Positions 43,762 through 53,376 of a DNA stretch of 64,000 bases are shown here, piece by piece; position 1 is the stretch's first letter, and every line of letters starts with the position of its first letter. Both the position numbers and the translations under genes were made by a program. The DNA is from Paraclostridium ghonii (lineage in GTDB: Bacteria; Bacillota; Clostridia; Peptostreptococcales; Peptostreptococcaceae). The notes below the pieces were generated by a model. The model searched no databases. It was not told the DNA's origin and was given only the letters and a program-made list of their open reading frames with translations. The DNA lies in NCBI RefSeq assembly GCF_030815085.1, contig NZ_JAUSWG010000006.1. One strand, 5' to 3'.

Positions 43762-44124
43762 ATGGAAAAATCAAATAGCATATTCAAAGGATTGGGATAT
43801 GCCTATATAATAACATTAATTTGTTTGCTAACTTACAATGGACTACTTACTTTTACTAATATGTCAGGGGAAAGTATAGCAATGGCAACTTCAATTATAA
43901 CTACAGCTTCTGCTGCATTTGGTGGGTTTTATGCATCTAAAAAAATACAAGAAAAAGGTCTTTTATATGGTATATTAGTTGGACTACTTTACATAGTGTG
44001 CTTAATGGTAGTTGTGTTTTTAGCTAAAGATTCTTTTGAATTTGAAATTACATCTATATATAAAGTATTGTTGACATCACTGGCTGGTGGGATAGGTGGA
44101 GTTTTAGGAGTAAACTTTAAATAA
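43762..44124 (+). CDS. TIGR04086 (YrzE-like) membrane protein
   Basis: 120 residues with four membrane segments and Gly-rich turns (SAAFGGFYASKKIQEKG, SLAGGIGGVLGVNF). The family TIGR04086 includes Bacillus YrzE, which also sits just after yajC. Function is unknown. Its ribosome site GGGGAGG lies in a terminator-like hairpin directly upstream. Confidence 0.8.
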   Translation: MEKSNSIFKGLGYAYIITLICLLTYNGLLTFTNMSGESIAMATSIITTASAAFGGFYASKKIQEKGLLYGILVGLLYIVCLMVVVFLAKDSFEFEITSIYKVLLTSLAGGIGGVLGVNFK

Positions 44125-44149
44125 ATTTCCACTAATGTAAAATTTATGA

Positions 44150-44155
44150 TATAAT
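44150..44155 (+). promoter_or_regulatory. -10 element before the SCIFF peptide gene
   Basis: TATAAT, 36 bases before the SCIFF ATG; the -35 region (about TTCCAC) is weak. Confidence 0.35.
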
Positions 44156-44190
44156 CAATAAAGGTTTATATAGGATAGGAGGTAGTTTCA

Positions 44191-44334
44191 ATGGAAAAGA
44201 AGCATATAAAAACTTTATCTAAAGCTACTTTAAAAGAAAGTGCGGCAAAAGGTGGATGTGGAGAATGTCAAACATCTTGTCAATCTGCTTGTAAAACTTC
44301 TTGTACAGTTGCAAATCAAGAGTGTGAAAGATAA
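44191..44334 (+). CDS. six-cysteine SCIFF peptide precursor
   Basis: 47 residues: MEKKHIKTLSKATLKES leader-like start and a Cys core with six cysteines at 23, 26, 30, 34, 38 and 44. This is the SCIFF (six cysteines in forty-five) ribosomal peptide conserved across clostridia. Its cysteines are joined to neighbouring residues by thioethers through the radical SAM enzyme encoded next. AGGAGG lies seven bases before ATG 44191. A terminator separates it from the maturase gene, so the peptide can be made in excess. The peptide's natural role is not established. Confidence 0.93.
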   Translation: MEKKHIKTLSKATLKESAAKGGCGECQTSCQSACKTSCTVANQECER

Positions 44335-44354
44335 TAAATATATTATTAAAAAAG

Positions 44355-44383
44355 AAAAAGCAGCTAAAGTAGCTGCTTTTTTT
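44355..44383 (+). terminator. terminator between SCIFF peptide and maturase genes
   Basis: Stem AAAAAGCAGCTA / TAGCTGCTTTTT with an AAG loop and a T run. Confidence 0.85.
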
Positions 44384-44477
44384 GAGTAAAATTAAATTTA
44401 TTGGATATAAAAGATAAATAGGCTATAAACATACTTATATGATAATATATAGGTATAAACAAACTAGGAGGAGCATA

Positions 44478-45851
44478 ATGATCATGATACATAAATTTTC
44501 AATGAACGGATATAATATAGTTTTAGATGTAAATGGTGGAGCTGTTCATGTTGTTGATGAAGTTGCATACAACTTATTAGATTATTATAAAGAAAAATCA
44601 TTAGAAGAAATATTAAGTTTATTAAATAAATCTTATACAGAAGATCAAATTAAAGAAGCGTATAATGAGATAAAAACTCTAGAAGAAGAAGGTTTACTCT
44701 ATACACAAGACACATATAAACATCATCCAAATTTCATAGATACAAAAAAAGTTGTCAAAGCTTTATGTTTACATGTTGCACATGACTGTAACTTAAAGTG
44801 TAGTTATTGTTTTGCAGCACAAGGAGACTTTGGTGGATCTAAGGAAATAATGAGCTATGAAGTAGGTAAAAAAGCAATAGATTATTTAATAGCTAATTCG
44901 GGAAATAGAAGAAACTTAGAAATAGACTTCTTTGGTGGAGAACCATTAATGAACTTTGAGGTTGTAAAACAACTTGTTGAATACGGAAGAAGTATAGAAA
45001 AAGAAAATAACAAAAACATAAGATTTACTATAACTACAAATGGGATATTATTAGATGATGAAAAAATAAAATATATAAATGAAAATATGCACAATGTAGT
45101 TTTAAGCTTAGATGGAAGAAAAGAAATTAATGATAGAATGAGACCTACATTAAATGATAAAGGTAGTTATGACATAATAATGCCTAAATTTAAAAAATTA
45201 GTTGAAAGTAGACCAAAAGATAAATATTACTATATAAGAGGAACTTTCACTAGGGAAAATTTAGATTTCTCAGAAGATGTACTTCACTTTGCAGATGAAG
45301 GATTTGAATTAACATCAGTAGAACCAGTAGTAGACGATGAAAGTAATCCATTTGCACTTAGAGAAGAAGATCTAGAAACTGTATTTAATGAGTACGAAAA
45401 ACTAGCAGTTAAATACTCAGATAGATTATTAAATGGAGAAAACTTTAAATTCTTCCACTTTATGATAGACTTAAATCAAGGACCTTGTGTAATAAAGAGA
45501 ATAACTGGATGTGGAGCAGGAAATGAATATTTAGCTATAACTCCGAATGGAGATATATACCCATGCCATCAATTTGTTGGAAAAGATGAGTTTAAATTAG
45601 CAAATATAAATGATGAAGAAATAGTAATACCAAGAGAGTTAACTGATACATTTAAAAATGCTCATGTATATAGTAAAGAAGACTGTAAGAACTGTTGGAA
45701 TAAGTTTTACTGTTCAGGTGGATGTCATGCAAATGCCATGAACTTCAATGGGGATGTAATGAAGCCTTATGAATTAGGATGTGAAATGCAAAAAAAACGT
45801 ACTGAATGTTCTATAATGATACAAGCGAGATTAATGATAGAAGGGAACTAA
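44478..45851 (+). CDS. SCIFF radical SAM thioether maturase
   Basis: 457 residues. An N-terminal peptide-recognition (RRE-like) region (about 1-85) is followed by the radical SAM motif CNLKCSYCFAAQGDFGG, FFGGEPLMNF, and a SPASM domain with auxiliary cluster cysteines in GCGAGNEYLAI, GDIYPCHQF and CKNCWNKFYCSGGCHANA. Homologue CteB forms Cys-to-alpha-carbon thioethers in SCIFF. AGGAGGA precedes ATG 44478; the frame opens 39 bases earlier without a ribosome site. The carbonic-anhydrase-like gene follows after 5 bases. Confidence 0.92.
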   Translation: MIMIHKFSMNGYNIVLDVNGGAVHVVDEVAYNLLDYYKEKSLEEILSLLNKSYTEDQIKEAYNEIKTLEEEGLLYTQDTYKHHPNFIDTKKVVKALCLHVAHDCNLKCSYCFAAQGDFGGSKEIMSYEVGKKAIDYLIANSGNRRNLEIDFFGGEPLMNFEVVKQLVEYGRSIEKENNKNIRFTITTNGILLDDEKIKYINENMHNVVLSLDGRKEINDRMRPTLNDKGSYDIIMPKFKKLVESRPKDKYYYIRGTFTRENLDFSEDVLHFADEGFELTSVEPVVDDESNPFALREEDLETVFNEYEKLAVKYSDRLLNGENFKFFHFMIDLNQGPCVIKRITGCGAGNEYLAITPNGDIYPCHQFVGKDEFKLANINDEEIVIPRELTDTFKNAHVYSKEDCKNCWNKFYCSGGCHANAMNFNGDVMKPYELGCEMQKKRTECSIMIQARLMIEGN

Positions 45852-45856
45852 TTTTA

Positions 45857-46357
45857 ATGATCAAGGGGTACAAAGGAAATAAACCAAAGATTGATAGTAG
45901 TGTTTTTATAGCAGAGTCTGCAGATATAATCGGAAATGTTACTATAGGAAAAAACTCTAATGTATGGTATAACGTAGTTATAAGAGGTGATGAAAATAAT
46001 ATAACTATAGGTGAAAACACTAATATACAAGATGGTACGGTTGTGCATATAGAGTACAATAGAGAAACTATAATAGGAAACAATGTAACGGTTGGACATA
46101 AGGCTCTTATACATGGATGTACAATAGGAGACAATACTTTGATAGGAATGGGATCTATATTACTAGGTGGTGTTGAAATAGGTGAATATACTTTAGTAGC
46201 TGCTGGTAGCTTAATCCCTCCAAACAAGAAAATACCTTCAGGAGTACTTGTAAAAGGAGTTCCTGCACAAGTTGTAAGGGAGCTTACAGAAGAAGAAAAA
46301 CAAAATATTGTTAATTCTGCATTAAAATATGTAGAAACTGCAAATAATTATAAATAG
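45857..46357 (+). CDS. gamma carbonic anhydrase-like hexapeptide-repeat protein
   Basis: 166 residues of left-handed beta-helix repeats (for example IIGNVTIGKNSNVWYN and IIGNNVTVGHKALIHGCTIG). The three zinc-binding His are HIEY, GHKA and IHGC; the family includes Cam-type carbonic anhydrases and YrdA/PaaY proteins. Activity cannot be told from sequence. ATG 45857 lies five bases after the maturase stop, using an AGGGA within its end, so it is probably cotranscribed. Confidence 0.85.
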   Translation: MIKGYKGNKPKIDSSVFIAESADIIGNVTIGKNSNVWYNVVIRGDENNITIGENTNIQDGTVVHIEYNRETIIGNNVTVGHKALIHGCTIGDNTLIGMGSILLGGVEIGEYTLVAAGSLIPPNKKIPSGVLVKGVPAQVVRELTEEEKQNIVNSALKYVETANNYK

Positions 46358-46361
46358 AGAG

Positions 46362-46400
46362 AAAAAAGGGGCAATATAAGAATATTGTCCTTTATTCTCT
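46362..46400 (+). terminator. terminator after the hexapeptide protein gene
   Basis: Imperfect stem AGAGAAAAAAGGGGCAATAT with ATATTGTCCTTTATTCTCT. Confidence 0.65.
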
Positions 46401-46440
46401 TATAAATTAAACTACTTAAACTAAGACTAGGGTGTGAAAA

Positions 46441-48105
46441 ATGAAAGTAAGTTATAGACATTTAAAAAGATATAAAGAAATAGTTCGTATACTTTTAAAA
46501 TATGGATTTAGTATTATAGTTGAAAAACTTAATATAGAAGGAGTAGCTTATAAAATTCCTATAACAAATCCACCGGCAGAAATAAAAAATATGTCTACAG
46601 GGGAAAGACTTAGAAAAGCATTTGAAGAATTAGGGCCTACTTATGTGAAATTAGGTCAAATTTTAAGCACAAGAAAAGATTTGTTAGATCAAAATATGGT
46701 AAATGAATTAGTAAAGTTAAGAGATGACGTTGAAGTATTTGATACAGAAATTGCTATGAACATATTTAAAGAAGAACTTAATATGCCTATAAATGAAATA
46801 TTTGAGGAATTTAATGAGACACCTATAGCAGCCGCATCACTAGGGCAAGTTTATGAAGCAAAGTTAATTAGTGGAGAAAGCGTAATAGTAAAAATTCAAA
46901 GACCTAATGTAGAACAGTTAATTAAGTCGGACATAGAAATTTTAAAAACTATTGCATCTGGGCTAACAGATATAAAAAAAGATTTAAATATAGATGCACA
47001 AGGATTAGTTGAAGATTTTGAAACTCAAATCTTAAGAGAGTTAGATTATAATTTTGAAGCCATAAATGCTCTTAAATTTCAAAATATGTTTTCTCATACA
47101 AGTGAAGTCTATATACCTAAAGTATTTATGGAATATACTACTCAAAAAGTTTTAGTATTAGAAAAAATAGTTGGTGTAAAACTTAGTGATGTAAATAAAA
47201 TGAAAAAACTAGGTTGGGATACCGAAAAAATAAGCGAAATAGGAATTAGGTCTTTATTTAAACAAGTTTTTGAATACGGATTTTTCCATGCAGATCCTCA
47301 TCCAGGAAATATATTTGTTATAAATGAAAACTGTATATCATATATAGATTTTGGGATGATAGGGATAATTGACAAAAAAACATTGAATATATTAAATTCA
47401 ATAACACTTGCAGCTATAGATCAAAATATCGACAGAATAATATATTTACTTATGGAATTAGATGTTATATCCCACGATACAAACTTAAGTGGATTAAGAC
47501 AAGACTTGCTGTATTTAATGCACTATTATTACGATGTACCTATAGATAAATTAAATCTAGGGGATATATTAAATGAAGTATTTAGATTTTTTAGGACATA
47601 CAAAGCTGAGCTTCCTCCACAGTTAGTATTGTTAAGTAAGGCTCTTATTACACTTGAAGGAAGTGCTAGAGAATTAAATCCTAATTTTTCAATAACTGTT
47701 GCAGGTAAATCGTTTATGAAGTATTACTATTTAAACAGATTGAATCCTGAAAATTTAATAAAAGAATCAAAACAAAGTGCTCAAGAAGCAATTGCTGATA
47801 TTAGAATAATACCTAGACAAGTGAAAGCTATTTTAAGGAATATAGAAAAAAATAATATTAAAATTCATATTGAAGATGTTAAGTTTTCTAAATTAGAAAA
47901 AATAATAACAGATCTTGCAACTCAGTTATCCTTAAGTTTAGTTTTAGCTGCATTGTTAGTAGGGTCATCTCTAATAATATCTTCACCAAATGTAACTAGC
48001 AATTTAGGTGTCAAGGTATTGGCATTTTCAGGATTTACAGTTTCTTTCTTAGTAGGAATACTTTTAGTTGTGAAAATAATAAGATCACAATATATAAAAA
48101 AATAG
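46441..48105 (+). CDS. ABC1/UbiB-family atypical kinase with C-terminal membrane segments
   Basis: 554 residues. The UbiB-type KxGQ motif is YVKLGQILSTRKDLL; the Ala-rich nucleotide loop is AAASLGQVYEAKL; the catalytic loop is HADPHPGNIF, and the metal site YIDFGMIG. Two hydrophobic segments (about residues 490-545) anchor it at the membrane. In quinone-making bacteria UbiB aids ubiquinone synthesis; in anaerobes without it a general lipid-related ATPase role is likely. It starts at ATG 46441 after GGGTG. recJ follows after 12 bases. Confidence 0.88.
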   Translation: MKVSYRHLKRYKEIVRILLKYGFSIIVEKLNIEGVAYKIPITNPPAEIKNMSTGERLRKAFEELGPTYVKLGQILSTRKDLLDQNMVNELVKLRDDVEVFDTEIAMNIFKEELNMPINEIFEEFNETPIAAASLGQVYEAKLISGESVIVKIQRPNVEQLIKSDIEILKTIASGLTDIKKDLNIDAQGLVEDFETQILRELDYNFEAINALKFQNMFSHTSEVYIPKVFMEYTTQKVLVLEKIVGVKLSDVNKMKKLGWDTEKISEIGIRSLFKQVFEYGFFHADPHPGNIFVINENCISYIDFGMIGIIDKKTLNILNSITLAAIDQNIDRIIYLLMELDVISHDTNLSGLRQDLLYLMHYYYDVPIDKLNLGDILNEVFRFFRTYKAELPPQLVLLSKALITLEGSARELNPNFSITVAGKSFMKYYYLNRLNPENLIKESKQSAQEAIADIRIIPRQVKAILRNIEKNNIKIHIEDVKFSKLEKIITDLATQLSLSLVLAALLVGSSLIISSPNVTSNLGVKVLAFSGFTVSFLVGILLVVKIIRSQYIKK

Positions 48106-48117
48106 GGGGAGATGTCT

Positions 48118-50562
48118 ATGTTTAATAAAAAATGGACACTTAAGTATAAAGGTAGCATAAAAGAATATGATTTAGGTAAAAAAATGAAAATTTCCCCGGA
48201 AATAGGGCAAATATTAAAAAATAGAGGCGTAAACAATGAAGAGGATGCCGAAATATTTATAAATCCGTCATTGAATTACTTAAGAGATCCATTTTTAATG
48301 AAAGATATGAAAAAGGCTGTAGATAGGATAAAGCATGCAGTAGAAAACAATCAGAAAATATGGATATATGGAGATTATGATGTTGATGGAGTATCATCTA
48401 CATCTATATTATGTATATATTTTGACTCTATAGGATACCCAGTTAAATATTATATACCCAATAGATTAGAAGAGGGATATGGTATAAATGAAGAGGCTAT
48501 AAGAGTTTTAAAAGATCAAGATTGTGACTTAATAATAAGTGTCGATTGTGGAATAACATCTGTAAAAGAGGTTGAATTGGCAAATGAATTGGGTATAGAT
48601 ATTATAATAACAGACCATCATGAAGTTCAAGATCAAATACCAAATGCATATGCAGTTATAAACCCTAAGCAAAAAGAATGTAATTATCCATTTGATATGC
48701 TATGTGGGTGTGGAGTGGCATTTAAAATTATACAAGCTTTAACTCCAAAAGAAGAGTTTGAAATTTCTATGTATAAATACTTAGAAGTAGTAACGATAGC
48801 AACTATTTGTGATATAGTGCCTTTAGTTGATGAAAATAGGATAATTGTAAAAAATGGGTTAAGGATTATGAAAGATGGTGAAAATATAGGACTAAGAGAA
48901 CTTATAAATGTTTGTGGGATAGAAACAAATAAAATTGGATCATCTCATATAGGTTTTTCTATAGGTCCTAGAATTAATGCTTCGGGTCGACTTGGTTATT
49001 CATACTTGGGAGTTGAATTATTTACAACAAAGTCAAAAGAAGAAGCAATGGAAATAGCTAGTCTTTTAGAGGAAAAAAACAACGAAAGACAAATGATAGA
49101 AGCTAAAATGTATCAAGAAGCAGAAGGTATAATTTTAAGAGATAAAAACTATGAAAATGATAAAGTTTTAGTTGTTGCAAAAGAAGGATGGCAACATGGA
49201 GTTATAGGTATTGTTGCATCTAAACTTACAGAAAAATATTACAAGCCAACAATACTTTTAACTATTGAAGAAGGCGAAGCTACAGGGTCAGCAAGATCTA
49301 TAAAAGGATTTAGTATATTTGATACCTTGGTTAATTGTTCAGATCTTTTAAATAAATTCGGAGGACATGAACAAGCAGCAGGGTTGTCTATGGATTCTAA
49401 AAATATAGAAATTTTAAAAAGAAAAGTTAATGAAATTGCAAACTATCACCTTGATGATGAAGATATGATAGAAAACATATCTGCTGAGTTTGAATTAAAT
49501 GAAAGCTCTATAGATTTTAATTTAATAGAAGAACTTCATAGTTTAGAGCCTTTTGGAATGAGCAATCCAAGTCCTAGGTTTATAATTAGAAATCTAGAAA
49601 TTAGAGGTATTTTTAGACTAGGAAAAGATAAGAATCACTTGAAATTAAGTCTAGAAAAAAACAAGGTGTATGAATGTATAGGATTTAATATGGCATATAT
49701 GGGAGATAATTTTAATATAGGTGACAAAGTAGATGTACTATTTCAATTAGATGAAAATAATTATATGGGAAATAGAAAAATACAATTTTTATTAAAAGAT
49801 ATAAGACTTGCACACCCAAAAGACATTAGCAAAAACCTAGAGAGTATAAACTTATGTAGAAATATCAAACCGTTTGCAAAAGAAATAAGTGAAAAAATTG
49901 GTTATAATAAAATTAATATAGATGGATGTAAAGATATAAATATATTTGAACATATAAATGATAAAAGTCTAATTATTACAAACTCTGTAAATGGATTTTT
50001 AAAAGCTTTATCAGATATATCACTTACTGAGTATGAATTTGACATAAATTACAATATTATAGAGAGTATAAATAACAAAGTTCAACTTATATTCTTTCCT
50101 TATATTGATAAAATAGATTTAAAAAGATATAATAATATTATTCTTTATGATTATTTATATGATATTAATGAATATTCACTTTTATATGAATATAGTGACA
50201 ACCAATGTGAAATTATAAAATATTATGATAAAAATGATTTAATATATATAAATAATATTGTCAGTAGTATAATTCCAGAAAGAGAAGAATTTATAACTTT
50301 ATATAAAATAATGTCTAAATATAAAAAAATAAAAATTGATATATTAGATATTAAATCTAAGTTTAACATAGCACCAATAAAATTATTTGCTATGTTAAAT
50401 GTGTTTAAAGATTTAGATTTAATGGATTTTGAGGTAGAAGATAAAAGTAATACTTTAACTATGGAAATTATGCAAAAGCCAAGTGCTAAGATTGATTTAG
50501 CTTCAAGTAAGGTACTACAAGGACTTAATCAACTTAAGGATAAATACAAGCAAAGCTATTAG
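48118..50562 (+). CDS. recJ: single-stranded-DNA-specific exonuclease RecJ
   Basis: 814 residues. The DHH phosphoesterase core has IYGDYDVDGVSSTS, SVDCGITS and ITDHHE; the DHHA1 domain has SGRLGYS and NKFGGHEQAAG; an OB domain and an extra C-terminal region of about 250 residues follow, as in other Firmicute RecJ. It degrades single strands 5'-3' in repair. Two ATGs are possible: 48118 is seven bases from AGGGGGA and is preferred over 48112, which is too close. Confidence 0.92.
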   Translation: MFNKKWTLKYKGSIKEYDLGKKMKISPEIGQILKNRGVNNEEDAEIFINPSLNYLRDPFLMKDMKKAVDRIKHAVENNQKIWIYGDYDVDGVSSTSILCIYFDSIGYPVKYYIPNRLEEGYGINEEAIRVLKDQDCDLIISVDCGITSVKEVELANELGIDIIITDHHEVQDQIPNAYAVINPKQKECNYPFDMLCGCGVAFKIIQALTPKEEFEISMYKYLEVVTIATICDIVPLVDENRIIVKNGLRIMKDGENIGLRELINVCGIETNKIGSSHIGFSIGPRINASGRLGYSYLGVELFTTKSKEEAMEIASLLEEKNNERQMIEAKMYQEAEGIILRDKNYENDKVLVVAKEGWQHGVIGIVASKLTEKYYKPTILLTIEEGEATGSARSIKGFSIFDTLVNCSDLLNKFGGHEQAAGLSMDSKNIEILKRKVNEIANYHLDDEDMIENISAEFELNESSIDFNLIEELHSLEPFGMSNPSPRFIIRNLEIRGIFRLGKDKNHLKLSLEKNKVYECIGFNMAYMGDNFNIGDKVDVLFQLDENNYMGNRKIQFLLKDIRLAHPKDISKNLESINLCRNIKPFAKEISEKIGYNKINIDGCKDINIFEHINDKSLIITNSVNGFLKALSDISLTEYEFDINYNIIESINNKVQLIFFPYIDKIDLKRYNNIILYDYLYDINEYSLLYEYSDNQCEIIKYYDKNDLIYINNIVSSIIPEREEFITLYKIMSKYKKIKIDILDIKSKFNIAPIKLFAMLNVFKDLDLMDFEVEDKSNTLTMEIMQKPSAKIDLASSKVLQGLNQLKDKYKQSY

Positions 50563-50572
50563 GAGGATTTAA

Positions 50573-51085
50573 ATGAACTTAAAAGATTCAATAAGAGAGA
50601 TTAAAGATTTCCCAAAACCAGGTATAGGATTTAAAGACATAACAACTTTATTAAGCAACGGAGAAGTATTTAAGTTTGCAGTAGATGAAATAATAGCAGA
50701 TCTGAAAGATAAAAATGTTGATATAATAGTTGGACCAGAGGCAAGAGGGTTCTTAATGGGAACACCAGTGGCCTATGGAATGGGTATAGGATTTGTACCG
50801 GTAAGAAAGCCAGGTAAGTTACCAGGAGAAACTGAAAAGTATGACTATGGATTAGAATACGGGACAGATACTTTAGAAATTCATAAAGACGCAATACAAC
50901 CAGGTAAAAGAGTTGCAATAGTAGATGATTTATTAGCTACAGGAGGAACTATGGAAGCTGCAGCTAAACTTATAGAAAAATTAGGTGGAGAAGTTGTTTC
51001 TATGCAATTTTTAATAGAATTAGAAGAGTTAAACGGTAGAGAAAAAATATCTCAATATCATGTAAACTCACTTGTAAAATATTAA
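50573..51085 (+). CDS. apt: adenine phosphoribosyltransferase
   Basis: 170 residues. The PRPP-binding loop is VAIVDDLLATGGTMEAA; GPEARGFLMG and RKPGKLPGET are Apt signatures. It salvages adenine to AMP. AGGAGG precedes ATG 50573, 10 bases after recJ. The order recJ-apt-relA-dtd is common in clostridia. Confidence 0.95.
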   Translation: MNLKDSIREIKDFPKPGIGFKDITTLLSNGEVFKFAVDEIIADLKDKNVDIIVGPEARGFLMGTPVAYGMGIGFVPVRKPGKLPGETEKYDYGLEYGTDTLEIHKDAIQPGKRVAIVDDLLATGGTMEAAAKLIEKLGGEVVSMQFLIELEELNGREKISQYHVNSLVKY

Positions 51086-51093
51086 TAGTGTTC

Positions 51094-51121
51094 AATAGTT
51101 GGTAAAAAGCCAACTATTTTC
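51094..51121 (+). terminator. terminator after apt
   Basis: Stem AATAGTTGG / CCAACTATT followed by TTTTC. It is modest in strength and may allow read-through to relA. Confidence 0.55.
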
Positions 51122-51159
51122 ATATATATCAAAATTTATACTATAAAATAGGTGGTGCT

Positions 51160-53367
51160 ATGCAAGATAAGCAATTACAAGAACTAATAGAAAAAATAAA
51201 AAGATATGCCCCCAATGGAGATTTAGACTTAATTGAAAAAGCCTATTGCTATGGTAAAAAAGCTCATGAAGGGCAATTAAGAAAATCTGGGGAGCCATAT
51301 TTTATACATCCAATAGCCGTTGCTAATATACTTTGTGATATGGAGCTAGACATGCAAACTATAGCTGCCGGTTTATTACATGATGTGGTTGAAGATACCG
51401 AATTTACATATGAAGATATAAAGAATGATTTTGGGGAAGAAATCGCAGACCTTGTTGATGGAGTTACAAAGCTTGGACAAATAAAGTACAAGTCTAAGGA
51501 AGAAACACAAGCGGAGAATTTAAGAAAGATGTTTTTAGCTATGTCAAAAGACATAAGAGTAATACTTATAAAGTTAGCAGATAGATTACACAACATGAGA
51601 ACTTTAAAGTTCATGTCTCATGAAAAAGCAAAAGCTAAAGCTGCAGAAACGCTAGAAATATACGGTGGAATTGCAAGTAGACTAGGAATATATAAAGTAA
51701 AATGGGAACTAGAAGATATAGCGCTTAGATATATAGATAGTGATGGATATTATGATTTAGTAGAAAAGGTAGCTAAGAAAAGAAGTCAAAGGGAAGCTTA
51801 TATAGAGAGAATAGTAGATATTCTTACGGAAAAATTTGATGAAGTTAATATAAATTGTGATATATATGGAAGACCTAAGCATTTCTACAGTATATATAGA
51901 AAAATGAAAAATAAACATAAAGATTTTGAAGAAATATATGATTTAATGGCAGTTAGAATAATAGTAAATTCAGTGAAAGATTGTTATGCAGTTTTAGGTA
52001 TGGTACATACTTTATGGAAACCAATACCAGGAAGGTTTAAAGATTATATAGCCATGCCAAAACCTAATATGTATCAATCTTTACATACTATAGTTGTAGG
52101 GCCAGATGGAGAGCCTGTAGAAATTCAAATAAGAACTACAGAAATGCATAATATAGCAGAGTACGGAATTGCTGCACATTGGAAATATAAAGAAGAAAAA
52201 GCTAATGTTAGAGAAAGCAAATTAGAAGAAAAATTACAGTGGTTAAGACAAATGATGGAGTGGGAAAAAGACTTAAAAGATCCACAAGAATTTATGGATG
52301 CATTAAAAGACGATGTATTTAACAGTCAGGTATATGTATTTACTCCAAATGGAGATGTAATAGAATTACCAGCTGGATCAACCCCTGTTGACTTTGCATA
52401 CAGAGTTCACACTAATGTAGGAAATAAATGTGTAGGAGCTAAGATTAATGGAAGAATAGTTACTCTAGACTACAAACTACAAAATGGTAATATAGTTGAA
52501 ATTCTAACTTCTGCAAACTCAAATGGACCAAGTAGAGACTGGATAAATATAGTGCAAACTCCTAATGCTAAATCTAAAATAAGACAATGGTTTAAAAAAG
52601 AAAGACGAGAAGAAAATATAGAAAGAGGTAGCCTTATTTTAGAGAAAGAGTTTAAAAAATATGGAATACCAACAAAAGAGCCAGTTATTGAGAAATATAT
52701 GGTTCAAATGGCGAAAAAATTTAATCAACCTACTGTGGAGGATTTAATAGCAACTATAGGTTATGGTGGGATAATGTCGTCTCAGATAGTTCCTAAAGTA
52801 AAAGAATTTTATGAAAAAGAATATGTTAAAAAATCCTCAGAAAATAAAACGGTAGATGATATAAATAGACATAGTATAGGCGATCAAGAATATACTAAGA
52901 AAAGAAAAAAAATATCACCTCAAGGAATTATGGTAAAAGGTGTAGATAATATATTGGTTAGATTTGCCAAGTGTTGTAATCCAATACCTGGAGATGAAAT
53001 CATTGGATATATAACAAAAGGAAGAGGCGTTGCAGTTCATAGAAAAGACTGCCCTAATTCTAATTTAGATAATGAATATTTTAGAAATAGACTAGTAGAA
53101 GTTTCTTGGGAAACAACAAAAAATGCTAAATTTGAAGCAGAAATTCAAATACAGGCAGAAGATAGACGGGGAATTATAAACGATATAACACATATTGTAT
53201 CTATAGAAAAAGTATCTCTAAATGGAATTAATGCAAGAAAAGGAAAACACAATATAGTAAGTGTAAACTTACTTGTAGAAGTAGAAAGTATAGAGACTTT
53301 AACTCTTTTAATGAAAAAAATAAAAGCAATACCAGGAGTAGAGAATATTTATAGAGTTATAAATTAA
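51160..53367 (+). CDS. relA: bifunctional (p)ppGpp synthetase/hydrolase RelA/SpoT
   Basis: 735 residues. The HD hydrolase domain has YFIHPIAVANIL and LLHDVVEDT with the intact HD pair; the synthetase domain has GRPKHFYSIYRKM and YQSLHTIVVGP. TGS (VYVFTPNGDVIELPAG), the zinc-finger-like AKCCNPIPGDEI region and a C-terminal ACT domain follow. Both active sites look intact. It controls the stringent response. GGTGGTG precedes ATG 51160. Confidence 0.95.
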   Translation: MQDKQLQELIEKIKRYAPNGDLDLIEKAYCYGKKAHEGQLRKSGEPYFIHPIAVANILCDMELDMQTIAAGLLHDVVEDTEFTYEDIKNDFGEEIADLVDGVTKLGQIKYKSKEETQAENLRKMFLAMSKDIRVILIKLADRLHNMRTLKFMSHEKAKAKAAETLEIYGGIASRLGIYKVKWELEDIALRYIDSDGYYDLVEKVAKKRSQREAYIERIVDILTEKFDEVNINCDIYGRPKHFYSIYRKMKNKHKDFEEIYDLMAVRIIVNSVKDCYAVLGMVHTLWKPIPGRFKDYIAMPKPNMYQSLHTIVVGPDGEPVEIQIRTTEMHNIAEYGIAAHWKYKEEKANVRESKLEEKLQWLRQMMEWEKDLKDPQEFMDALKDDVFNSQVYVFTPNGDVIELPAGSTPVDFAYRVHTNVGNKCVGAKINGRIVTLDYKLQNGNIVEILTSANSNGPSRDWINIVQTPNAKSKIRQWFKKERREENIERGSLILEKEFKKYGIPTKEPVIEKYMVQMAKKFNQPTVEDLIATIGYGGIMSSQIVPKVKEFYEKEYVKKSSENKTVDDINRHSIGDQEYTKKRKKISPQGIMVKGVDNILVRFAKCCNPIPGDEIIGYITKGRGVAVHRKDCPNSNLDNEYFRNRLVEVSWETTKNAKFEAEIQIQAEDRRGIINDITHIVSIEKVSLNGINARKGKHNIVSVNLLVEVESIETLTLLMKKIKAIPGVENIYRVIN

Positions 53368-53376
53368 GGAGGAGCT

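Noticed and set aside
45811..46227. 138-codon minus-strand frame opposite the hexapeptide-repeat protein
   Set aside because: Its repeats only reflect the periodic hexapeptide coding on the plus strand.
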